NCBI GenBank assembly: GCA_020091685.1
Contig: CM034592.1
Coordinates: 40,458,362-40,522,361, forward strand
Source of the DNA: Lutjanus erythropterus
Taxonomy: Eukaryota; Chordata; Actinopteri; Lutjaniformes; Lutjanidae
Reading direction: 5' to 3'
Length of the DNA stretch: 64,000 nt
A program made the translations under genes and the position numbers. Positions 1-12,285 of the stretch are shown here, piece after piece (position 1 is the first letter of the stretch; every line of letters starts with the position of its first letter). A model generated the notes under the pieces. That model did no database searches. It saw only the letters and a program-made list of their open reading frames with translations, and had not been told where the DNA came from.

Positions 1-108
1 AATCTAAAGTTCCTCTTCAAGTTTCTGACATGTCGTTAATCTGAACTCTTTCAGTTCTCTCAGAAGTTCAGATGAGGGTGAGCTCCTTCCCTTTTACAGT
101 TTCTCTTG

Positions 109-178
109 TGCAGAAATGCCCCGATCGCGGTCTTCACACTCATCCACAGCTGCCCAGTACAACCAGCAACTGGTCCAC
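109..178 (+). other. Weak candidate terminal exon of a left-hand neighbour
   Basis: A pyrimidine-rich stretch ending TCTCTTGTGCAG precedes an open stretch reading MPRSRSSHSSTAAQYNQQLV then H and TGA. It could be the last coding exon of a plus-strand gene beyond the left edge, convergent with SSUH2. No family is recognised and no nearby polyadenylation signal is clear, so this is a guess. Confidence 0.2.
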
Positions 179-291
179 TGAACCGATGACCACGAGCTCG
201 CTTCTTTAACTCTGGGCCGCCACTGCCCACATCCAGTTTATCTCCATATCATACAGCATATTCTTCTGTTTATATACAGCATGTTTTAAGA

Positions 292-607
292 CAGTGTTTC
301 TCAAACGTTTTACACCACATACCACCTCAGAAAATAGTAGGTTCTCCAAGTACCACCATTATGACCAACATTTAAAATGTAGTGGTGTAGGCCTCCTCTG
401 TTCAGCTACAGACAGTTCACAAAACTTATTTTAAATTAACTTAAATTTAATTCAATTATCTCATAATTTAGGCATTTTTATGCAATTAATCTTAGTCTTT
501 TGATAGTGTTTTTTTTTTTATTATTACTTTATTTCATTTTCAAGTATTTGTGGCATTTCTCCGTGTACCGCCTGAGAGCGTTTGCACACCACAGTTTGAG
601 AACAGAG
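292..607. mobile_element. Non-autonomous hAT-like element
   Basis: The left end CAGTGTTTCTCAAAC is matched by an imperfect inverted GTTTGAGAACAGAG at the right end. The interior repeats the same ACCACCT/TACCGCC theme near both ends. No convincing 8-bp target duplication was found, so the ends are approximate. Confidence 0.45.
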
Positions 608-3600
608 AATATAGAGCATGTGAATATCCTATAAGTCTCTCACCAATATACACAACATATAAAATATAATATATGTACATATACACCCGATCACTTGTAT
701 TATAATATATTAATAATAGAAAAAATAATATAGATGCTGAGATAAATCTGGTATGGATAAATTGTTCCTTGTTCCTTTACCTATCTTGCAAAAAGACATA
801 TAAAGATTTATATTTGTACTTTTTTTTTTTTTACCTTACAAATAGTTGAAAAAAGCAAAAATGTTTTTTTACTTTCCCATTTACCACCAATCAGTTAAAA
901 CAGAGAAATCCACTTTACTACACTGCTCCGTTTTATATTTACAGTTTATTTTTCAGCTACCTGGCTGAAGCTCGCTATCATCACACACCAGCTGGTGCAC
1001 AAGAGCAATTATGTTAATGATATTAATCTGCCACTGCACTGCAAACACCAGCAGCATCAGTGTGTAAAATCTGCAGACAAAGTAATTTTGCATTTTCACC
1101 TGCAAGCTAACGTTAAAGTTAGCTAACAAACGCCACTCAGAAGTTCACAGATGGGAAAATGAGAGGGTTAAAAAACAAGAAAACGCAACAAGCTAGTGAA
1201 AGATAAATAAGAGAAAAATAAATTAAGTTTTATCATATTTCATTAAGTGATCAAGTGAAAAAAATAAAAGTTATTTGGTATTTTTACCTTATGAACGAAG
1301 GTTAAAAGTAAAAGTAAAAATACTTATATTTCATTATACAGTGAGCACAATTTTTCAACTCAACTCAAATTTTTGACTTTTCTGACAACCTTTTATGACT
1401 GGGCTGCATACTGTGAATGTTTCCCATGTATGGATGTAAACAGATGTGACAGAAGCAGGTGAAACTCTAAGAGTTTATTTTCAGTTTTAGCGGTAACATA
1501 CAATTAATAATCTAGTGTAACAACAGATATTACTGAATACTAACAGAGTAATAACATCATAAGGTCCATCAGGTTAATAGCAGAGATGTTTGTTAGTCAG
1601 AATATTGTTTGAAGGCATTTAAAGGACATTCCACTCAATAAAGGTGCATCACATTCCAGCAGCATCACTTTAATTTGTGATAATAAACAGCAAAGTCACG
1701 TTGACGCCATGTTTAGTGTGTTCAAAAAAAAATTAACAGTCACCTGCTGAAAAATGTCCCACTGAAAATATAAAAAAGTGTAACCTGAATTGAATAATGA
1801 ACCAGCAAAGTTACACATTAAGCAGCTTGGTTATCATGAAATGCAGAATATGAATTTGTTCCAGCAAAAAGATCACTACTAAAACTATGAAATACATGAA
1901 TATATTTGAAAAAAACATATGTTTTGCAGTTAACAGTTTAAAAAAAAAAGATAAACCTGAAGTGGCTTCATCCCGTTTGTCACAGATAAACTGGTTAAGG
2001 CAGGAAACAGCAGAGTGTGTCACTGAGTGAAACACAGAGCGTCCTCTACAGGAGCTCTGCTGAACTGTAGGAGGGCAGTTTAAAGGGACGGGTCGTGAAT
2101 TTTTTGTCCCAACTTGAACTGTGTCAGCTGAAACTGGAGACCAGCAGAAGAAACAAGACAACAAGTTTCTTCCATCGGACAAAGTTATGAGGCAACAGGA
2201 ACGTTTAACTGCTTGCTTGGTTTCAGACTTGGTAAAGAAACAGCTTTAGTCTGGTTTGATGTTGCAGTGCCATTTCAGATGTTTCTGCTAACTCTGTCCT
2301 GTTATCTGCTGTTTAATTTTTACTGGAAACCAGCAGCTTCAGTCCCGAATTAACTCTCTAAATTACATGACCTCTGCAGGTCTCTTTCTTTCTCCAAATT
2401 TATTCCTGTGACTTTCACCAGATTAATAATCTTCTTTTTAACCTACTCTTCTTTTAAGGTCTAACAAAAACTTTCTTCAGCATCGAAAAGCTCATCAAGA
2501 CTTTAGGTTTGGCTAAAAGTTGTTTTTAAATGATCTTAGCTCATTGACAATGGATTTTTTTTTTTTTACTTATTCTGTCTCTAAACCAGAACAGCCTCTT
2601 CCTTCCTGCCTTTCTTTTACCCAGCATGCCTCACAGACTGTTGCTGCTGATTGTCCGCCACAGACGCAGTCGGAGAGGTCTTAACAGACTTAATGCAGGA
2701 CGGGAAACAGGAAACAGAGCCAAGCAGAAACTGATGATAACATGTATTATGACATCATGATGTAATAAAAAAAACAGGTAAGAAACATTAAGGAATACCA
2801 TTTACTGTTTGAACACTTGGGTGAGGTTTGTTTGTCATCATTATACAGCTGAAAGTGACAAACATCAGGTAGATTATGTGAAGCACCTTGTTTTTTTTTA
2901 ACACGGCACATTATGAGGCATGTTTTTATACTCATAACTAAGGCTGTTATGGTAATCAGTTCATTCTTCCTGTCCAGAAAGCCAAGGCGTTTACTAAACT
3001 GTAAAACAATCAAACAAATATAGGCCCTCATCACACTAGAATTAAAAATTTTGTGACTAAATTAATTTCATTGGAAATACTGCGATCAATGTTTCGGGTG
3101 TTGAATTCAACACAGGAAACTGTTTTGACCTTCAGTGTGTGAAAATATTATGGGTATGTATAAATATATGTTGTTTTTTCAAATTATTTTTATTGATATG
3201 TCACTGTGTTGCATATGCTTGATGTGTTTATGTCCTTTTTAAGAAATTTAAAGCACATTGGGTTTCTCTTGCTCTTTAAATAAGGCCGCACTGCCTTGCC
3301 TTTGATTAAACAGAGAGCTGGAAAGTTCAAAATGGAAGAGGCTAATTTTTATTAGCTAATATGTTGTCACCATCCAGTTTATTTAACCTCCTCAGTCGGA
3401 GTATAAACTGCTCCACAACAGAGTCATGGTTTGCAAACCGGCAGCCGACATCTGACAAATAAACTGTGCAATCTTATTGTCCTATTAGCGACTGAGCTAA
3501 CTAGCTTGCTAACTGAGGTTTAGCTGACAGTTAGCTAACCGACAGTTACAGAGTTTCAACCGGAATGAAATCAGATTTAATTCTGAGAATAAAATGACAG

Positions 3601-4621
3601 AGAGGAATAAACGGCCAAGTATACAGAAAGCAAAAGCTTGAAGAGCTATTGTGACTAACTCATGCTGGCATGTTAGCCATTAGCTTGGCAGCTAGCAGTT
3701 CACCAGCTGGTCCTGTGAGCAGTCAGTATGTTGCAAAGCTTCAAGACCCAAATATTTAGTGAAGAAGCACAGATTAATTTAATTATGACACTTTCTGGTG
3801 TGAGAGGGCCTATAATATATTATCATTTTTTGCTCCTGAAGTCATGAAAGTCTTTGATCCGCTTGTGGTGAAACCTCTGACCTCAGCATTTTAAACAGTG
3901 AAGTGGTTTCTACTTTTAACATTAAATACTGAACCACAGGTAGAAGTACACAGGAAGAAACAGATTAATTCTTGAGTTGTTGTTTTTGGCTAAAAGTGAG
4001 GTCAGATGTCAGGAGGACATGCTCCTACTGACTAACAGCAATATTGTAGATGTTGTTCCATGCAATACTGAGGCCAGTATATGGCACATACTGGCAAATA
4101 TTTTCAGTAAGATATTTAGTAAAAGTGTAACAGGAAAATCTTTGGTATGTGGTCATGGCGTCAGAGACGAGATGGTCGACACAGGTGAACACACACAGAA
4201 ACTAATGGACTACGAGGAGGGAGACAGCAGGACGGTTTAAACCGCAAAATTATTTTTTTCCCTCATATATAAAGAATATAATCTTACATTTTCAATTGTA
4301 AACAACAAAGAAACAGATAAATCCAGTCTCTACAGGATTGTTTAATTAGAGCGGCGCATTTTATGTTAGCTGTGAATTTGTGCGACTGGATTAACATGTT
4401 TGACCTGAACACCAAACGGCAGCTCTGAACTGATGTTTACATCTGGAGGATAATTGGTCACAATAATTCTTCTTATTGCGCCATTTTTGTGGAAAAATCT
4501 CAGTGATTGGTTAAAAGTTGTTCTGGAAGGAGGGAATAGTATTTTTAAAAAGAAGCAATTATGAGAAAAGCGGTTTAGGACAGTTGGGTTCAGCTCTGTG
4601 TGAGTGTGTGTGTGTGTGTGT
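608..4621. other. Gene-free flank 3' of SSUH2
   Basis: AT-rich sequence with T- and A-runs, several GCTAAC/GCTAGC-rich patches (around 3490-3550 and 3660-3700) and a short (TG)n at 4603-4620. Open frames here are short and lack family similarity or codon structure. SSUH2 3' UTR must lie in its right-hand part. Confidence 0.6.
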
Positions 4622-4762
4622 TTACAGGATGACACAACAGCAGGTTTCTGGGTAATCGTCGGCGCTGACTTGGTGCTCGTTGCCGAAGACAAAGTAGACG
4701 TAACTGTTGCCTTTCCACTTGTAGTTCACCTTAGTGATGGGGATCAACTCGACTGTCTGCCT
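4622..4762 (-). CDS. ssuh2: SSUH2 last coding exon with C-terminal CVIL
   Basis: Residues 312-357: RQTVELIPITKVNYKWKGNS, then YVYFVFGNEHQVSADDYPET and CCCVIL followed by TAA. The stop is immediately followed in transcript sense by (CA)n at the start of the 3' UTR. A minus-strand ATTAAA at 4346-4341 is a possible polyadenylation signal, but weakly supported. Confidence 0.94.
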   Translation of the reverse strand, partial: RQTVELIPITKVNYKWKGNSYVYFVFGNEHQVSADDYPETCCCVIL

Positions 4763-7700
4763 CTGAAAGACAGAGATAGTAATGTTACAGGAATACTTTC
4801 ATGTATTCAGACGGATATCAATCTAATGTCTGTGTTGAGTATGAAGCTGGAGGTGGGACGTTGTTAGCCTAGCTTAGCATAAAGACCAGATGCTGAGGGA
4901 ACAGCTAGTCTGGCTCTGTCAAAAATACATCTACTAACACCTTTAAAGCTCAAGCTTAAATGATACTTAAAATGCTCCAACTTTTTACATTCAAACTGTC
5001 ACTTCAAGTTCTTTCTGCACTTCTATGTCATCTGACATTTCAACTGCTTTTGGTGTTTATGTCAACTGACATTTGAACTGTTGCCAATTCTTACATTTTG
5101 ACTTACACTTCAACTGCTTACAGTAGAAACACTTCAACTTTCTCTAGCGCTCCGACTACAATTTCATTTTTTTTTTTTGACATTTCAGTTTTAATTTCTT
5201 AACCTTCAACTGACAGTTCAACTGCTTTCGCTTCTTACATTCTGACTCACACTTCAACCTGTGCATACACTTCAATTTTCTTTAGCGCTTTAACTTAAAT
5301 TTCACATGTTTTGTCAAGTTAATTTGATTTTTTTATAGCACCAAATCATGGCACAAGTCATCGCAGGGCTCTTTTCATACAGAGCAGGTCTGGACCGTAC
5401 TTTTCATAATATTATTTAAAGAGACCCAACAATTTGTGTCTAAGGTTTCAACTTTCATCTCTTATTCGTCACATGATTCCACTGCTTTTAGTGCTTATAC
5501 ATCAGCTGACATCGCTGATGTTAGATTAGATTAGTTAGTGTGTGATGTGACAGCGATGAAGATTGTGTGTTTGTGTTTTGGGTTAATGGATTTTAAAATT
5601 GAATTCTACGGTCCCTATGATCATGATGGTATTAACAAGAGCCAGGGGTCTTTCGATGTTATCACCGCGGTGCTTGAGACTTCACATTAGTTTCTCATTA
5701 TTTTAATTATTGTTTTATTATTATTGGAATAACTAAAAAGCAGCTGCACTCATAACTGACTGAAAAAAAAAACTCTCATCTAAAACTAACAAAGACAGTC
5801 TGCGACAATCTACTTTGTAAAGTAGTCTCAACTGTGGCATTGACAGAAGGATTTAATGGACTTAATGGACTTTACCATGCCGGTTGCTATGGAAACAGAG
5901 TGCTCATTAACTCTCCTCATATGTGCCCCGGTCCTCAGCTAAACTAAATAACAGTTTACTGCAGCAGATATGAGTTGGTTTTGTTTCCCAAGTTGATTTA
6001 TTTGATTGCAGTTGGTTACCTTGACTACTAACTAATGCGATAATCCCTGTGGAAAATATTTAAAATCTACATAGTTATGTACACTATGCAGACCTATATG
6101 AACACCATATCTATTAGATTCGTGCCTGACATTACTCTTTTTACATTGATGTTATCTCTCATAATCTTCCACTCATAACACCGAGGCACGTGCGCATCTT
6201 TAATGGGAGACTGGGATAGATTTTTTAATTTGGCGTTTTACAGCTGTCGCATGTCTTCATCTCCACACAGGCACTTAAAATGATGCTACTTGACAAAAAC
6301 TGCTTTAATTTACAAAAACAACCAAACAGACAGACCACGGGGACCTCAATGGTAGCACAGATACAAAACTGACTCTGGAGAAGACAGATAGTATGGTGCC
6401 TAAATGCTATATACTCGACACACAGATGCGACAGACAGATCTGAACATCTGAGGACCTACCTGCTGCAGGATCCTGGAGTTCTGGGCGTACTTGCTTTGG
6501 TGCTCTCTCACCAGACGCTCGGAGGCCTCAGAGATGGCCGGGTTTGGGAAGCCGATCAGTGGGTAGACCTGAGAGGAGACAGACAGACCCGGTATTAATA
6601 TATGTCCTCAGTGGACAGCTCTAAGTACGTCACTTCACACTTGGCATAATAATGTGCCTCTATGTGTCTTGAGTGACCGCTTCCTTCCTTCCTGCAAATA
6701 AACACTTGGGCTGTTTTGTCAGTTTAATGTGCATCACTGTCCTTTCATTTTTTTTATTTAAACACCACACTAAACTCCTCTAACAGCCTACAACGAGCCT
6801 CATATTTTTACCTGCGTTTTCAGCAGCCCGACAGGAGAGACGCATCACGGTCTGCAGGGATTTTATAAATGAACAATGATCATGAAGATGCACACTTTTA
6901 CTTTTTCTGACTGTGTGGAAATCAATCGTTCTCATATCACAGATGCCAACGAAAGGCATAAATGACAGAGTCAGAGAAAGTAAAGCATGTGTTCTGGTGC
7001 TCCTACCTGCTCTTCTCAGCAATATGAGGTATTTTTATGAGGAAAAAAACAACTTAATGTTCTGCATTTAATGCTGAATTTACAAGAGGGCATGAATGAT
7101 AAAGAATTCGCCATTGTCGTTTTATTTCCCTGCTGTGTAAGCGAATAAACATGTTTGCAAAACCTGCCGCTGTTTGTAACCAGCAGCTCACTGGGACAAA
7201 TAAACACAATGTGTTTTCCACAAAGAAAGACATTAAACATTTGCCAAATTCACAAAACAGCCCGAATAATTAAGAATTTGTCTTAGACAGCATTTCACAA
7301 AGTTTTTAATGTTTCGCCTCACTCAACAATTCTCAAAATAATTCAGTTTTTTAATGGAGTCGGGGGTTAATCTGTTCACAAACATCTGCTGCAGGTAATG
7401 GAACAATGTACAAAGGAACAATTGGTGTACTTACAGGATGTCACTTAAAGGGATAATTCACTCAAAATGAAAGTTCAGTCATTATCCACTCACCCTCATG
7501 CCAATTAAAGGTCAGGTTTAGTTTTTCAGTCCACAAAACACTGCTGGAGTTTAACAGGACAACAGCGCTGCAGAATCTCCCAAACAATGGCAGTGAATGG
7601 TGACCAGTTTTTAAACATGAAAAAACAACTGAGAAAATGACATAAAATGCCTCCATACTGCTCGTCTGATGTAATCCAAGTCTACTAAAGCCCCAGCATG

Positions 7701-10700
7701 CCACGCTGACTTGAAAGACGTCATTTGCACCATTTTTTTTTTAGCCTGAATCTTCTGTAGATCCGTAGTTTGGAGACATGTTCAGGTGCACACTGTCTGG
7801 CCTGGGTGCATGTGGTGTGACGGTGTGCACGTCCAAATGAACGCCATGTCAGGGCTTTATGAGACTTTGATTACACCGGATGAGCAGTATGGAGGCATTT
7901 TATGTGTTTTTTCCGTTTGAAAACTGGTCCCCATTCACTTCCATTGTTTGGGAGATCCTGCAACACAGTTTTCCTGTGAAACTGCAGCAGTGTTTTGTTG
8001 ACTAAAAAACTGAACCTGACCTGCAATTAGCATGAGGATGAGTAGATAATGACAGAATTTTCATTCTTGGATGAACTATTCCTTTAAGAAAGTTGTCTTT
8101 CAATGTAGCCCAGGCCATATTTGCGTTCACACTGCTCAAACAATGTGTTGCATGCAGCCCAGACCACCTCTGAATGAGGTCTGAGCGATCAGATTGCAAA
8201 TGCATCCTGGATGCGTTCACACTGTACCCCATGCCCTTTTGTCTGGCGCCACCTGATGGACAAACTTCACCTGTCAGAGGTGGACTTCCTGCATGTTGTC
8301 TTTCGATGACTAAATATAAATATTGAAATATTTTGTTATTTTGAAATGTTTAGATTTATCTGTGGTACATAATGAAAGGAGGAGAGTCACAGTTTACTGC
8401 AGCAGACTGTAATAACTTGGGATAAAGTGCCTCCACTAACATCAGAGGAAATGATTGCAATTTGAGAAATACAGAATTAGGCTCATTAAGATTCAGGGAA
8501 AATGGGCAGTGGAGCCACATGACACAGCAAAAATCATGTATTTAATGAGTGAGGAGATTTTTAACCCATCATCTGGTCTCTACATTGATTATATTGATTA
8601 TAGATGAGCAGTGCTTACTGCCACTGCAACCTAATTTATAATTAGTGTGTTTTGGAGTCTCTCTTTCCACTTTATCATTATCCGAGGCAGACTTTGTGGC
8701 CTAAACTACACTCCCACCAAGGCGCCTGACATTACTGAAGTGGAAATCCCCGACTCCACTCCACCCTTTCATTTTCTATGGATCAGAAATGTTCTTCATT
8801 TGATTAAACTGGAAAGAATCAGATGTACAATGAGAGGTTCATCAGTCTTTCCTCATGGTAGCAGATAAATCAGAGCTCCCATTTGTTCCATATGTACTGA
8901 CTTCTAGCACTTATCCTCAACCATCTTATGAAATCAGTTGGGCTTGTTTGATATGTATAAAGAATTATATTATTTCTCTTATATGGTTGGAGTATGTACA
9001 TAAATCAGACATAATTGAGAACCTGGACAAAACTGTATTTTTAGGGGTTTTTGATTTACTCTTCAATTATGCTGAGAAAATATACTTTAAAAGATCAAAA
9101 TCTTGGTAATTATTGTTTCATTCACTCATAAATTACTCTTTTGTATTTTTTTTTTGATAATAATACTTTGCTAGACTACCATATTCAACTAAACAACCCC
9201 TCTGTCCCTGCACTTTCTTAGAGGACAGGGAGGAGGGATGGCAAGATAACAAGGACGATGCATTTTGGTCATTTTGTCCCACATATCCCAATTACAAGTT
9301 ATTCCAAATTTTCCAGCAGTTATCTGAAAAACCTGACCTGAGCAACATTTCTTCAGGAATCTACAGATTCACAGTTTCGTTGACAGCAGATTTCCTCAGC
9401 TTCCTAACCCACCTGTTGATTCACCACTGGACACAGTCCTCAAGCCAGTATCAGCTCTGAGGGACGATATCATGCATTTATTTCCTATGTGTGGTTTCTC
9501 TGGGAGGATGCCCTTGATAAAGCACACTAATCATCTCTCTGTGCAAAACACGGACTGATCCGGCACAGCTCCCCAGAATTTATAAAGATGTGTACCAAAG
9601 TGTGACAGGCGTCACTAAGCACCGGTGAGCAATGTTTACATGTTCTGGTCTTCTCTTGTCTTTACAGTCCCACTGGGAGGAAATGTTCAGATCACTGTCA
9701 AAGCTTACCGAAAACCTGATTAAACCTAATGGTATGATTACATTATCTGGTGCAACTCCACCTGCAGCACCACTCTCCTCTGTACAGTCAGCCTTTACAG
9801 CCTTTGTAACACATTTTGCCAGTAGAGCTACAACAATTTATCAATTAATTAATTATTAATCGACTATGAAATTAATCATCAATTATTTTGATAACTGATT
9901 TATCATTTTGGGTCATTTTCTATTAAAAAAACCCATAAATTTTCTGATTTCCGTTTTTTAAATGCAAATATTTTCTGGTTTCTTTACTCCTCTATGACAG
10001 CAAACCGAATATCTTTGGGTTGTGCACAAAACGAGACATTTGAGGACGTCGTCTTAGGCTTTGAGAAACACTAATCGACATTTTTCACCACTTTCTGGAC
10101 AAAACAACTAATCAAATAAAGGAGATAATAATCATCCAATTAATCGACAATGAAAATAACTCGTAGTTGCAGCCCTTCTCTCCAACACCCCACTTACACA
10201 AGCTGTGGATAAGAAAGGTCCGAAATTTTGTCAAACTGGGGAGAATCAGGTGCCTCACAAATGGCTCCTTGATGAAGGACTCTTTTTTCGAATACATATA
10301 AGAGCTGGACTTCTGGGAGATTCTTGAGTGACTGATCAGGTATCTAACCAGCATCACGTTGTAACATGACGTGCTGCGGATCAACCAACTGCTTTGTTTC
10401 AGTACTGTATGCTATTATTTTCATTATAAATATATTTTCATGTATTTATCTGTATATTTATTTTCAAATAGCATTTTTTCTTGTTCTAACTCACTGAATG
10501 TCATTATTGTTTGTCTTTTTTACTGTTTCTATTTACTTGCACTTTTCCTTTTTTACTATTGTATTGAACAAATGTCACTGCATTTTTTGTACTGTTATTG
10601 TTCATTTGCATGATTTGGAAAATATCAATGAATAGATTTTGTCTATAATCTTTGGGATTCTTACCTGAAACACATTGGACCTACACTCTCATCCTTTAGA

Positions 10701-12196
10701 CTGCAAGGACTTAAACCAGCCTGGCCTGTCATTGTACGTTGTTTATTGTGTAACCAGGGTAACCTTGTTGTCTATTGACTCATTTATGCATTTCATGTCA
10801 TCAGTTTCTGCGGTGGGGGATATCGAGAGTAGGGGTCGGATATGATGCCCCTTTATTTTTTAGTTAATTTTTTTATTTATTCTTGTCTTGTCATCTCTGA
10901 GCTGCTCTGTTCTGCCTTGTTTATGAAAATCCAGTCAAAATATTACACAAATAAAAAGATAAAGAAATATATTGTGAATAAACAAACAAACAGACAAAAA
11001 GCCACAGTCCAATATTAAATCTGAAAATCTTCTCGGCCCACTCAAACCTTTAATCACAACTTGAATCAACACACGAGACCAATCACACTGATAATGAGAT
11101 ATAAGATATGTTCAGGTTAATGTGACTGATCACTGGCCTCTGATTACTTTTTAAAATTAATCAAAAATATTTTATGGTGATTTCAAACTTAGAAAATTGA
11201 AACCCTCATGGCCCAAACTTCACTGGCCTGAAGCCACTGAGAAACTGAGATACTGATCCATGTATGAATGCATTGAAACCTTCAATAAATAAAACTGCGA
11301 AAAAATAATAGTGTGCATGTATTTGTGTGTAAATACCAGGTACTGGCCGTTCTTGAACAGCTCCTTCCCGCTCACTGACTGAAGATTTTCAATGTTCAGA
11401 CCAGACTTCTGCTCCACCACGTTGTCCTCCACATTGTTAGTCCTAAACACACACAGACACACTAATATAAACACATGAGTGCAGTTTGTACATACCTGTA
11501 AACAACGTGTGCCAATTTAAGTTCACGTCATGCAGGTTTGTTGTTAAGCCACCAGAGGGCAGCAAAGGACCTCAGGAACGTCTTCCAGGACCACTGGAAT
11601 ATAAAGCTTGAGTATGTTCTTTGAGGACGCTCCATGGGGTTCTTGAGAGGGTTGAAAGGGGCCTTGGAGACCTTCCAGGTTGTCTGAGTTAGCTCAAGGG
11701 GTCCTTGGATGTTCCTTGAGTTCTTGATATTCCCAGGACACCTTCACATAGACCTGGAAAGTCTCCAAGGCCTTTTTAAAGCTTCCTAGGAATCCAATAG
11801 AACATTTTCAAGAACCCCTAAAAGCTCCTTATAGTTTGGCAGAACCTCCTGAAGTACTAATGCAACTTCTTCCAGGACTCAGAAAATCTCTTCAAGGATC
11901 TTTGGAACGCCTCAAAGAGCCATTTGATCCTCCACCACTGAGTCTTGGAACAATCAAAGACCTCTAAAACCAACAACAATCCCCTGAGCCTCTTTGAGAT
12001 CCCAGAGAACCTGCTCATGGACCACCGAAATTTCTTCCAGGGGTCCAGGAACCCGTTCAAGGACCTCAGGAACAGTTGTAGTATTAGAACTCACCACTCC
12101 ACTTTGAGATTGATGAAGGCCAGCAGTTGTCGTTTTCCTTTGCAGGTTTCACACTGCTTCGTTCCCTGACCGTTGCACTCGGTACAACTACACATA

Positions 12197-12285
<89 letters not shown>

